Below, one piece after another: positions 25,515 through 34,084 of a stretch of DNA of 64,000 nucleotides (positions are counted from its first letter, which is position 1; every line of letters begins with the position of its first letter). The DNA lies in the NCBI GenBank assembly GCA_024235715.1, contig JACKLW010000016.1:56103-120102 (forward strand), in the 5' to 3' direction. Below the pieces are notes generated by a model. The model was not told the origin of the DNA, did no database searches, and worked only from the letters and a program-made list of their open reading frames with translations. Position numbers and translations under genes: made by a program. The DNA is from Accumulibacter sp. (GTDB lineage: Bacteria > Pseudomonadota > Gammaproteobacteria > Burkholderiales > Rhodocyclaceae).

Positions 25515-27797
25515 TCAAACTCCGCGATGAACTACGCTTAGAGCGCGTTCAACAAATGTCTTTAGTTCCGGCTCAACGACGCCAATGGTATCGGCGCTTG
25601 GATTGGTGTCGTGATGAAATTGACCTGCATATTCGTTAATTTCATTTAACTCTTCCACCAGCGTTTTTGCGTGACAGAGCGGACTTGGAGTCTTCGCATC
25701 GCGGATAAGAACAACAACATTTCCAAATAGCAACTCCTTCGGAATTCGCCCCGGAAAGCGCCGATGTAAGTAGCCCTCCAGCATGGGGCGAATTGTCTTT
25801 GCTATCGACCTCGCATCGCCACCTTTTCCGTCGACAAAATCATTAAGCATCCTATGATGTCGAAAATAGGCCGACTCGCATTCAACCTCAAGATCAATAC
25901 TGGAGAAGGTTGAATACTCGCCCATAGTTCTGCTTAGTTGGAACGTTGCTATTAACGCAGCCTTGTCTTCCTTTTTGAAGTTCTCCCGGAGATCACGAAG
26001 AAAATACGGGTCGTGCGCCAAAACCACTATTTGCTCTGATTTCGCGAATATATTCCTCAATACCACCCGTGTATGATGCCGGCGATTCAGATCCAAGCTG
26101 CACATTGGATCGTCGATGACGACAATTTTCTTTCCAAGATTGGGGTCTGCCATAGTGCTGGCAACAAAGAAAGAGAACGCTAGTGTTCGTTTATCTCCCT
26201 CGCTCAACGCTGTGGCAAAGGATGGCGGACCGCCTTCTAGAGATACGCTTTTTCCTCTTAGCTCAAGCCCATATTCGCTGCGCGGAGCCGCACCACGGAA
26301 ATTTGCATTCATTCCCTTGATAGAGAACGAAGCGCCAAAGCTTTTCAGTAGGTTGTTGATGGTTTTTTCGTATTGGTCGAGCGTCTTTTGCATCAGCGCA
26401 TCGAGAGTGTCGCGAGCGGTCTTTTTTGCTTTTTCCGCCAACTGGGCAGTGGTCCTGGCAGTCACTAACTGGCCGAAAAGTTGCACAACATTTGGATCGT
26501 GCCGACGCTTTGAAACCTGAAGATTTGCAATCTCCTGCTGCAACTGTTGGACATTCTCGGAGGCCAATTGCCCTTTGTAGGCATTGATTGCCGCCGCCAA
26601 CCCATTAATGGCTGCGTTAGCAGCTTGCATAGGCGCGACAACCTGCTCCCACAAAGCGACCGCCTTTTGCTTGTCTTCGGCAGTCCCAACCGGATCGGTG
26701 GGGGACGCCTGCTTCATTTTGGCAAGCTCAGTAAGGAGGACACGCAGGTCGTTGAGTGCGGTATGGCAAGCCGCCGAATTGAATTCAATTGGGGTTGCTT
26801 GTATATGCTCTGCCCATGCAGCAGCATGGGCGGAAGCAGTGATGACAGACTGTGAAAATGTATCGGCAACGCTGGCAGATGTTCCCGTAGCGACTGAGTT
26901 CGTCAGGCCAGCAACCTTCACTTTCAAATCACCATATGCGGCATTGAAATGCGTCTGATAGGCCTGAATCAGACTGTTCCCGGTTGTCGACTGTGCGCAG
27001 TAAGGACAGGACTGGCCGTTATCGAACTGCCGACCTTGACTTAACCAACCCTCTGCGGACTTGTTTCCTAGTGTTGCAATATGTCCTTTGACCAGTTTTT
27101 CCGCATCGACATGGATATCTTTGAGTGATGTAGCAAACACAGAAAAAAAATGGTCGATGTTGATCGTCGGTATTGCAGCGGGAGCGGGAGTCGCTTTTTT
27201 TAGAATTGTGGCGACATTCCCGGCAGCGACAATGCGCTTTTGATAGTCCTGAATTTTTGTGTCGGCATCGGCAACAGCAGGCAACTTCTCGAATAAGGCG
27301 AGAGCCATCCCTGAATGATGGCCGGAAAGCTGTGCGGTCAATCCTTGTTCTTTTTCTGCGGCGGACTTTGCCTCGGCAGTGGCCTTTTCAACATCGGCAC
27401 GAGCCGCGACAGCCGCCTCTCCAAGAGCAAACTCCAGCAAATTTTTCCGATGCCCGGTGCTTACCGTTCCTCCAGAGTGGACGTTTCGCTCAATGAATTC
27501 GGCGTCGAAAACCAAGACCTCCGGGTGCAGCTTTGACCATGCTCCGTTTTCATACTCAGTCTTTTGTCCATTACTGAACTGAAGAGAAACCTTCGGCGGG
27601 AGAGCACCATCAATCGTTTTTCGATTTGAGATGATCGAAACATCCCCGATCGATACAGATCGCAGAATGCTTGCCAACGTGGATTTGCCCCTGCCGTTGT
27701 CGGCATAGATAAACGTCGCCTTTTGGCAGGTAAATGGTTTCCCATTTGCTTGATTAAGAAGTCCAATTCCTTGGACCTCAGAAAATCGCTCTAGCAT
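25515..27797 (-). CDS. RloC-like AAA/ABC ATPase with zinc-hook motif
   Basis: A 760-residue SMC/Rad50-like ATPase (AAA_13 type). The P-loop is IYADNGRGKSTL (about residues 30-41). Coiled-coil arms flank a CPYC motif near residue 264, which resembles the Rad50/RloC zinc hook. The ABC signature is ALSEGDKRTLAFSFF (about 530-544) and Walker B is KIVVIDDPMCSLD (about 557-569). The C-terminal region contains RPMLE (RxxxE) and a downstream QFHHDT. RloC and PrrC anticodon nucleases use an Arg-x3-Glu...His triad, so a tRNA-cleaving toxin activity is possible but inferred. The ATG at 27797 has AGGGGA at good spacing. The gene is visibly more AT-rich than the housekeeping genes. Confidence 0.8.
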   Translation of the reverse strand: MLERFSEVQGIGLLNQANGKPFTCQKATFIYADNGRGKSTLASILRSVSIGDVSIISNRKTIDGALPPKVSLQFSNGQKTEYENGAWSKLHPEVLVFDAEFIERNVHSGGTVSTGHRKNLLEFALGEAAVAARADVEKATAEAKSAAEKEQGLTAQLSGHHSGMALALFEKLPAVADADTKIQDYQKRIVAAGNVATILKKATPAPAAIPTINIDHFFSVFATSLKDIHVDAEKLVKGHIATLGNKSAEGWLSQGRQFDNGQSCPYCAQSTTGNSLIQAYQTHFNAAYGDLKVKVAGLTNSVATGTSASVADTFSQSVITASAHAAAWAEHIQATPIEFNSAACHTALNDLRVLLTELAKMKQASPTDPVGTAEDKQKAVALWEQVVAPMQAANAAINGLAAAINAYKGQLASENVQQLQQEIANLQVSKRRHDPNVVQLFGQLVTARTTAQLAEKAKKTARDTLDALMQKTLDQYEKTINNLLKSFGASFSIKGMNANFRGAAPRSEYGLELRGKSVSLEGGPPSFATALSEGDKRTLAFSFFVASTMADPNLGKKIVVIDDPMCSLDLNRRHHTRVVLRNIFAKSEQIVVLAHDPYFLRDLRENFKKEDKAALIATFQLSRTMGEYSTFSSIDLEVECESAYFRHHRMLNDFVDGKGGDARSIAKTIRPMLEGYLHRRFPGRIPKELLFGNVVVLIRDAKTPSPLCHAKTLVEELNEINEYAGQFHHDTNPSADTIGVVEPELKTFVERALSVVHRGV

Positions 27798-27856
27798 CAA
27801 TTCCCCTTTGATAACCCTGTCGTCGGCTCTGTATGTGAAAAGCAGCCTTGCTACGA

Positions 27857-29140
27857 TTAGGCTTTGTCATCTTCGAAGCCCAAGGACTTCAACTCAAGCC
27901 CTTCGATCTCCTGCAACGACTTGCCAGCGATTCCTTGCAGATCACCGTACATGCCGACAGTCGCTCCCATCACGCGCTCGATTTGCTCCTCGCGCTTGGC
28001 CCACTGCTTCATGATCGCCTTGCGCTCCTTTTCGAGGTCTTCCTGCATGGTCGAGAAGGCTTCGACGATGGCCTCGACACGATGCCGGAAACGTGGCCCG
28101 GTCAGGTACTGGTAAATCATTTCGGTCTTGGTCTGCTGGCCTTCGGAAACCTGCCGCGCCATGCCGACCTGTAGCAGCGTGTGACGCAGGACAGTCGCTA
28201 CCGGCAAGGCCGCACGCGGACTGGTTACCCATACGCCGTCGACTACATCGAAGGCTTCGACGCCTTTGGGCAGAATCTGGCTGACGAGGACGGAAATCTC
28301 GGCTTTGGCGGTACGCTGGTCCTCGCGCAACTTGACGAGCCAGCCGTCGCTCCAGTTCTTGGTGCGCTTGGATTCCCAAAGGATCGTGCCACTCGACTGG
28401 CCGCTCTGACTGGCCACGCGTTGCAGAACATCGCCGCCGAATTCGCCCTTGGGAACCGGTTCGATGGAATCAAACGGGAACTTGGCACGCAGCAGGCTTT
28501 CAAGCTCAAGCTCCTGAACTTCGCCCTGTAGCTGCTGGGAACCTTGCGCGGCCTTTTGCTTGAGTTCTTCGATTTTTTGCTGCATCGAGGCAATGGTCTG
28601 GTCTTTTTCCATGACCTTCAGCTTTAGTCCTTCTTCGGCTTCGCGCTTCGCCTTTTCCCGCACATCGCCGAGACCTTCCTGCACGCGCTTTTCAACGGTC
28701 AGTTCCAGTTCGCGTTTGGCGTCGTCAAGTTCGCGCTGCTTCTTGATGAGTTCGGCTTGTGCCTGTTGCGCCTCGGCGAGCTTGGCATCGCGGACCTTGA
28801 GTACTTCCCGAAGTTCGGCCAGTTCCCGTGCTTTGTTGTTCAACTCGTTGGCTGCTTCCTGCTTGGCTTTCTTGGATTCTTCCTCGATGACACGAGAACG
28901 CTCGGCCTTGAGCTGGGCGGCAACCTGATCGGCCACCTGTGTATCAAGATTGCGCTTGGCTTCGGTGACCTGCTTTTCCTTGTCGCGGATGCCCTGCTCG
29001 CGCTTGGCAATCTCTTCGTCCTTCTGCGATAGCTGCTGCTCGAACTGCTTTCTGGTTGCCGCAATCAGCGGGGCCGCCAGCGATTCGGTCAGCCGGATTT
29101 CGGTCTTGCAGTTCGGGCAGATGATGGTGGGTTCGGTCAT
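27857..29140 (-). CDS. DUF2130 coiled-coil protein with PD-(D/E)XK nuclease-like motif
   Basis: A 427-residue protein. Residues 6-17 carry a CPNC knuckle (IICPNCKTEIRL), residues about 35-210 form a long charged coiled coil, and the C-terminal DUF2130 domain follows. Within it GEFGGDVLQRV (D237) and GTILWESKRTK (E256, K258) form a D-x18-ExK pattern, the core of PD-(D/E)XK nucleases. The frame is open to 29209, but the ATG at 29140 overlaps the hepT stop (ATGA) and gives the natural start MTEPTIICPNC. A DNA-cleaving role in defence is inference from the motif and neighbours. Confidence 0.8.
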   Translation of the reverse strand: MTEPTIICPNCKTEIRLTESLAAPLIAATRKQFEQQLSQKDEEIAKREQGIRDKEKQVTEAKRNLDTQVADQVAAQLKAERSRVIEEESKKAKQEAANELNNKARELAELREVLKVRDAKLAEAQQAQAELIKKQRELDDAKRELELTVEKRVQEGLGDVREKAKREAEEGLKLKVMEKDQTIASMQQKIEELKQKAAQGSQQLQGEVQELELESLLRAKFPFDSIEPVPKGEFGGDVLQRVASQSGQSSGTILWESKRTKNWSDGWLVKLREDQRTAKAEISVLVSQILPKGVEAFDVVDGVWVTSPRAALPVATVLRHTLLQVGMARQVSEGQQTKTEMIYQYLTGPRFRHRVEAIVEAFSTMQEDLEKERKAIMKQWAKREEQIERVMGATVGMYGDLQGIAGKSLQEIEGLELKSLGFEDDKA

Positions 29141-29490
29141 ATCGTCCGCTCTCTGAGTTCGCGCAGTTGTGGCAACAGGGCTGGAATGTCGCTCTGGATA
29201 ATGCTCCACAAAATATCGTTGTCGATCCCCAAGTAGCCGTGGATCAGCCGGTTACGAGTGGCGATGACGAGCCGCCAGGGTAGCTGAGGATTGGCGGCGC
29301 GCACGGCTTCCGGAATGCGCGTTGCTGCCTCGCCGATCAGTTCGAGATTGCGCAGGGTGGCGTCGTAATTCAGCCCGCTGGCGACGAATGCGGCTTGGCC
29401 AAGGCCTGCGGTGTAAGTGATGGCTTTCTCGGCAAAGCCGATCATGTCGTCGATGTAGAAACGCCATTCGCGCTCGTTGCTGTCAGACAT
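29137..29490 (-). CDS. hepT: HepT-like HEPN toxin (DUF86)
   Basis: A 117-residue HEPN protein of the DUF86/HepT family. The RNase motif RNRLIHGYLG (R-N-x3-H-x-Y) is present near residues 81-90. In characterised MntA/HepT systems this tyrosine is modified by the partner MNT nucleotidyltransferase, which neutralises the toxin. The gene overlaps the MNT gene upstream by 8 bases and the DUF2130 gene downstream by 4 bases. This is the usual antitoxin-then-toxin order. Confidence 0.9.
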   Translation of the reverse strand: MSDSNEREWRFYIDDMIGFAEKAITYTAGLGQAAFVASGLNYDATLRNLELIGEAATRIPEAVRAANPQLPWRLVIATRNRLIHGYLGIDNDILWSIIQSDIPALLPQLRELRERTI

Positions 29491-29773
29491 GGACGGCCTC
29501 CTTCTCGACGAATGGGCGCAACTCGGGGCGCAAGGCTTTCTCGGTCACCAGATCGATTGGCAGGCCGAACAGGTCTTCGAGGTAGAACTGGACGCCGAAG
29601 TATCGCTCAGATGTCGCTGGGCCGTCGAAGGCAACCAGAACATCAATGTCGCTGTCGTTTCGAGCCGAGTCGCGTACGGTTGATCCGAACAGGGCAAGTT
29701 CCCTTACCCCGAAGCGAGCTGCCAATGCCGGTTTGCTCTGGCTGAGAAGTTCAAGGGCGCGTGCGCGGTTCAT
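29483..29773 (-). CDS. mntA: MntA-like minimal nucleotidyltransferase antitoxin
   Basis: A 96-residue MNT-fold protein. The catalytic signature LALFGSTVRDSARNDSDIDV fits GS-x(n)-D-x-D, with both aspartates intact, so adenylylation of HepT is plausible. The frame runs upstream to 29887, but MNRARALELLSQ at 29773 is the family-like start. The stop region overlaps hepT. The 76-base gap to the helicase gene contains no obvious terminator, so it is probably cotranscribed. Confidence 0.88.
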   Translation of the reverse strand: MNRARALELLSQSKPALAARFGVRELALFGSTVRDSARNDSDIDVLVAFDGPATSERYFGVQFYLEDLFGLPIDLVTEKALRPELRPFVEKEAVHV

Positions 29774-29849
29774 GACTACCCCCATACAAGTTGTTGCGGC
29801 TGTTTTGGCAGCCACCATATTGCCGGCACAGGCAACATGATCGCCATTG

Positions 29850-32828
29850 TCAAAGGACTTCCCATTCCACGGCAAACAGCGTGGCAACGGTGATTTTCTG
29901 CTTCAGCTGCGTTTCAAGTTCATCGATCAAGTTATCCCTCTTGGCTTGAATTTCGTCTTGCCGATTGAACAACTCGCGCCGCTTCTTGTCGCGCTGCCCC
30001 TCAAGATCGCGCTGTTCCTTCTGGGCATTCAGCTTGTCGGCCAGCGTTGCCGCGCCCTTGCTCTTGGTGCGAGCTTCCTTTATTTGCCGGTCAAGGTCTT
30101 TGATCTCGCGCTCAAGGCCAACCTTCAGGTCGTCGGCCCACGCATCGAGCTTTTCCGTTTCCTGCGAGAAGAACATCAGGTTGCGCGACTCAAGGTCGGT
30201 AATCAGCAGTGTCTTTTGCTGGTCGATCTGCTGTTGTAGCGCTGGCGGAATCGGCACATTGGCGGCGGTGAAATCGAGCATGTTCTGCTGCGCCGGGGCG
30301 AGGTCGTCCGAGCGCGATTGCTGAACGGGCGCACCGTCGATACGTGGCAACGGAACGGTATGACCGGGCATGCCCAGCAGGCGGTCGGTCACGTCGGCAT
30401 CGAAGACATTTCCATCGGCATCAATGGCAGCAGCCAGCAGATGCTCTTCGGTCGCCCCCAGCGATTGAATCCGAAAATGCTGAACCATCAGCGTGCCGGT
30501 CTGGCCTCGCAAGGCTTCGATCACCGACACCTTGGCTCCGTAGGCGTCGTAGTCGAGCACCAGCTTGCTGGGAGTCAGCGGCGCACGCTTGGCATGGTCG
30601 ATCAATCCTTGCGCCAAGGGATGCGCCATCCGGTAGATGTGAGCTTCTTCGCTTCGGCGTGGCAGTTCGTAGCGGCCCAAGGGAATCGCGGTCGGGTTTC
30701 CGCCTTGGTCACACACTACGCCGTCGGGCAAGCTGCTCAGCAGGAAGCCCGTGTCGTCCTCATCAAAGCTCGCATGCCCGTTGAGCGCGGCGCGGGTAAA
30801 GCGCATCAGCAGACGTTCCAGCCTGCCAAGCGAGGCTCGGGCATCCATGTTGCGCAGGCGTAGCCGCTCCTGCACGTCCTCGTCGAAGTTTTCCAGCAGC
30901 GCCTTGCGGGCGTTGAGCATGGCGTCGGAAATCTCGCCCGCCAGATCGACTTGCAGTTGCTCGAAGGCGGTATGGATGGCCTCGGGGTGGCGGCAAGTCT
31001 GGTATATCTCGGCGACGCGACGCTCGAAATCGACACCGGACTCCACGGCCCCCAGCACTTCATCGCTGGCCCCGAAGACGCCATCGAATAGCTGGAACTT
31101 CTGCGCCAGCAGTTCATAGACGCGCCGATCGGCGTCGTTGTCCCGGTTCAGGAAGTTGACGACGACAACATCGTGCTTTTGGCCGTAGCGGTGGCAACGC
31201 CCGATGCGCTGCTCGATGCGTTGCGGGTTCCACGGCAGGTCATAGTTGATGACCATCGAGCAGAACTGGAGGTTGATGCCCTCCGCGCCGGCCTCGGTGG
31301 CGATCATGATGCTGCCTTGCTCGCGGAAATAATCGACCAGTGCGGCGCGGGTGTCGGCAGTGCGTGAGCCTGATATCCGGTCGGTGCCGGCATGCCGGGC
31401 GATCCACTCAGAGTAGATTTCCTTGGCCTTGGCATCCGTGTTGCTGCCGTTGAAGAGCACCACGCCGGGGCCATGTTCGGTGCCTGCTAACAGTTTCAGC
31501 AAGTATTCCTGCGTGCGGCGGGATTCGGTAAAGACGATAGCCTTCTTCGCGGCGCCGAGTTCGTCCAGTTTTTTGAACGCGACGTTGAGGGCTTGCAGCA
31601 ATGCCGTGCCCCTGGCGTTCTCCGTGATCGAAATAGCCAGATTGCGGAACGATTCGAGTTCGCCGACTTCGGCCCGGATGGCTGCGATCTCGGCAGCGGT
31701 CGATACCTTGGTGCTGCCATCTGCGACAGCATCGAGTTCATCGGCCAGTTCATCGAGGGCTTCGTAGTCCTGGTCGAGTTCGTCGGCAAGGTCGGTCGTC
31801 GCGGCTTTCTCGTCGAGCGTCTGGCCGAGTCGCTTGATGAGGGTTTCCAGTGCCCCGGCAATGGCGAAGGTCGAAGACGCCAGGAGCTTGCGCAGGACCA
31901 GCGTTATCAGTTGCCGCTGGCTGTTGGGGAGTGCGTACAACGATGGCCGTTGCAGGAACTCCGAAACGTAGTTGTAGAGCTTGGTTTCGTCGGCACCGGG
32001 CACGAACTCTTGCAGCATCGGAATGCGCCGGGTGTATTTGACGTAGGCTTCGACCTGTCGGCGCAGCGTTCGCTTGCAGATCGGTGCGATTCGGTTCTTC
32101 AGCGTATCGAAGCTGGCGGCGTCCTTCAGTTGGCCGAATTGGGAGCGGAAACTATCGAGGTCGCCGAATACGCGCTCATCGACAAAGCTAACCAGTCCGT
32201 ACAGTTCCAGCAAGGAATTCTGGAGCGGCGTTGCCGTCAGCAAGACCTTGTGCGGCAGCGTCAGTGCATCGCGCAGGATGCGGGCCGTCTTGTTCTCCGG
32301 TTTATAGACGTTGCGCAGGCGATGTGCTTCGTCGATGACCACCAAGTCCCACGGTACGGACTGCACGTCCTTGGCTTTGCCTGCCGCGAATTGGTAGGAA
32401 CAAATAAGTACGGTAGCGCCGTTACCTGCGAGGTCAAATGGATTGGTGGCGCCGTCCTTGATGGCCTGCCAGTAAGATTTGGCTTCAAGCAGGCCAGCGG
32501 CAATACCGAACTTGTCGGCCAGTTCCTGATGCCACTGTTTGCGCAGGTTGGCCGGGGTAATGACCAGAATGCGCCGCTTGCGCTCAGCCCATTTCTGCGC
32601 GATCAGCAAGCCGGCTTCGATGGTTTTGCCGAGACCCACTTCGTCGGCAAGGATCGCGCCCTTGGATAGTGGGTTGCTGGTGGCGAACAGTGCGGCGTCG
32701 ATCTGGTGCGGGTTCAAGTCGACTTGAGCATCCAGCAGCGCACCAGCCATGCGGTCCATTGAATTGGACGCGGCACGGCGGGTTAATTGATGCGCGAAAT
32801 ACGCTAGCTGGTGCGGACTGTAGGTCAT
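29850..32828 (-). CDS. SNF2/RapA-type DEAD-like helicase
   Basis: A 992-residue SF2 translocase. Walker A is ADEVGLGKTIEAG (about 61-73), the DEAH box is VVIDEAHRLRN (about 164-174), motif III is LLTATPLQNS, and motifs V-VI are ATEAGAEGINLQF and NPQRIEQRIGRCHRYGQ. A long C-terminal region ends in a charged coiled coil (about 895-980). The layout resembles RapA/HepA-like and DISARM DrmD-like helicases. It begins the main accessory operon after the toxin-antitoxin pair (47-base gap). Its placement with nuclease, HEPN and restriction genes points to defence rather than transcription recycling, but that is inference. Confidence 0.88.
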   Translation of the reverse strand: MTYSPHQLAYFAHQLTRRAASNSMDRMAGALLDAQVDLNPHQIDAALFATSNPLSKGAILADEVGLGKTIEAGLLIAQKWAERKRRILVITPANLRKQWHQELADKFGIAAGLLEAKSYWQAIKDGATNPFDLAGNGATVLICSYQFAAGKAKDVQSVPWDLVVIDEAHRLRNVYKPENKTARILRDALTLPHKVLLTATPLQNSLLELYGLVSFVDERVFGDLDSFRSQFGQLKDAASFDTLKNRIAPICKRTLRRQVEAYVKYTRRIPMLQEFVPGADETKLYNYVSEFLQRPSLYALPNSQRQLITLVLRKLLASSTFAIAGALETLIKRLGQTLDEKAATTDLADELDQDYEALDELADELDAVADGSTKVSTAAEIAAIRAEVGELESFRNLAISITENARGTALLQALNVAFKKLDELGAAKKAIVFTESRRTQEYLLKLLAGTEHGPGVVLFNGSNTDAKAKEIYSEWIARHAGTDRISGSRTADTRAALVDYFREQGSIMIATEAGAEGINLQFCSMVINYDLPWNPQRIEQRIGRCHRYGQKHDVVVVNFLNRDNDADRRVYELLAQKFQLFDGVFGASDEVLGAVESGVDFERRVAEIYQTCRHPEAIHTAFEQLQVDLAGEISDAMLNARKALLENFDEDVQERLRLRNMDARASLGRLERLLMRFTRAALNGHASFDEDDTGFLLSSLPDGVVCDQGGNPTAIPLGRYELPRRSEEAHIYRMAHPLAQGLIDHAKRAPLTPSKLVLDYDAYGAKVSVIEALRGQTGTLMVQHFRIQSLGATEEHLLAAAIDADGNVFDADVTDRLLGMPGHTVPLPRIDGAPVQQSRSDDLAPAQQNMLDFTAANVPIPPALQQQIDQQKTLLITDLESRNLMFFSQETEKLDAWADDLKVGLEREIKDLDRQIKEARTKSKGAATLADKLNAQKEQRDLEGQRDKKRRELFNRQDEIQAKRDNLIDELETQLKQKITVATLFAVEWEVL

Positions 32829-32875
32829 TGTTTGTCGTTTTTTTCATTTATGACGGATAGTACTATGGCGTTGGC

Positions 32876-33280
32876 CTATCGCCCCCAATGCCCCTCGAAA
32901 TCAAACGATAGCTGCCGCTGGTGCCGGATGGCGAGAAGGTAAATCGTTCCGCCGATCAGCGCGTAGAGCAGCAGATAGTCCTTGAGGAAGTATTCGCGCA
33001 GGGCGTCCATGTCCTGCGTCAGCGCCGACAACTTTGTGCGGAGCGCTGCCAGTGCGTTGGTGGTCTCGACCGAGCGCGGCTGGCGGGCCAAAAATGGCCT
33101 GCCCATTTCAGGGAAGCGCTCAAGGTTTGGAATCACTGTGTCGAGCAGTTCATCCAGCAAGCCGTCGTAGGCCTGCGGTGCTTCCACTTCGGTCAGGAAA
33201 AGTTCGATGCCTTCGAGGTTGCGCTCGAAGTTTGCGGTGAATCTGACGACTGGTTTTTTGGCCACAAGCAGCCCTGCCAC
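32876..33280 (-). CDS. RelE/ParE-family toxin
   Basis: A 134-residue protein with a RelE/ParE-like core (VVRFTANFERNLEGIELFLT, then LEYxF-like REYFLKDYLLLYALIGGTIYLLAIRHQRQLSFDF). It is longer than a typical ParE (about 95-100). The start is a GTG at 33280, 3 bases after the antitoxin stop; a second GTG five codons later is possible. Family members inhibit gyrase or cleave mRNA; which applies here is unknown. It is the downstream partner of the Phd-like antitoxin. Confidence 0.82.
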   Translation of the reverse strand: MAGLLVAKKPVVRFTANFERNLEGIELFLTEVEAPQAYDGLLDELLDTVIPNLERFPEMGRPFLARQPRSVETTNALAALRTKLSALTQDMDALREYFLKDYLLLYALIGGTIYLLAIRHQRQLSFDFEGHWGR

Positions 33281-33283
33281 AAC

Positions 33284-33574
33284 TCAGGCGCTGCGACGGC
33301 GCTTGATGGCCTGAATCACGCTGCGGGCGTCCTTCACTCTACCAGCGGCAACATCGTCGAGTCCCTTGGATGCCTCGTCGATCAGCAACAGGTGGATACG
33401 CTCGCGCTCAAGCTGGTGGTAGTAGTCCAGCCGCTGCGCATCGATCAGGGCGATGTAGCTTTCACCGTTCTTGGTGATGATCTTCTCGGCACCGCCTTTG
33501 ACCTCTTCAGCCAGTTCGGAGAAGTTCGCTCGAGCGTGCGAAAGGGGAATAACGTCACTTGCGGAAATACCCAT
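33284..33574 (-). CDS. Phd/YefM-family antitoxin
   Basis: A 96-residue antitoxin. DVIPLSHARANFSELAEEVK and KIITKNGESYIALIDAQRLD are the Phd/YefM DNA-binding fold; the C-terminal half would wrap the toxin. The ATG at 33574 is chosen over one four codons upstream because GGAGG precedes it by 5 bases. It probably represses its own operon; the AT-rich imperfect palindrome TGTGCA...TGTACA at about 33599-33616 is a candidate site. Confidence 0.85.
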   Translation of the reverse strand: MGISASDVIPLSHARANFSELAEEVKGGAEKIITKNGESYIALIDAQRLDYYHQLERERIHLLLIDEASKGLDDVAAGRVKDARSVIQAIKRRRSA

Positions 33575-33616
33575 GATGACCTCCAATGCAGCACAGGATG
33601 TGCATTATTTTGTACA

Positions 33617-33945
33617 TCATACGCTTTGACCGTGAGAGGTGAAAGTAGAACCTACGCGGCTCCCTGTGGTGCTCAGCCGGGAAACAACGGCATGCAGACT
33701 GGTAGCGATATGGCGAACCAGCGCGTCGAAGACATCTAACAGCGGGGTATCGTCCCTGTAGCGGTTGGCCCATTCCTCGTTGGAGAAAACGCCATCACCA
33801 GGTCCGCTTCGCGCTGCAGACGGCCGACTACGGCATCGGCCCTGCGGTTACGGACGCCCTCATACTCGAAGGGCGTCACCACGGCGGCAACCGTCGCCGC
33901 CCCGGCATCACGAGCTAACCGGGCCGTTATGAAGCTATTAGACAT
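33617..33945 (-). pseudogene. 3' fragment of an FtsZ-like GTPase gene, frameshifted
   Basis: Two minus-strand frames join into one protein-like sequence. The first runs ARLARDAGAATVAAVVTPFE, YEGVRNRRADAVVGRLQREA, DLVMAF. After a shift near 33780-33784 it continues SNEEWANRYRDDTPLLDVFD, ALVRHIATSLHAVV, ending at the stop 33617-33619. The pattern matches the FtsZ core (TVxVVTxPFxFEGxxR, LxxxxDxxI, TPLLxxFxxAD). The N-terminal GTP-binding half, including the GGGTGTG loop, is missing, and unrelated sequence begins before residue 1. It appears to be a truncated, decayed FtsZ-paralogue at the edge of the island. Similarity was judged by eye. Confidence 0.55.
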
Positions 33946-34084
33946 AATCGCGCGCGACTGCGAACGTCTGCTCAGCGCCAGTGAAGGGGCGTGACGTTCC
34001 GGCCGACGGGTATCGGGCCTGCTTGCACGTGGACTGTCGTTGGCGCCGACGCGGGGTCTGTCCGGTGGCGCGGGCGTCGGTCGC

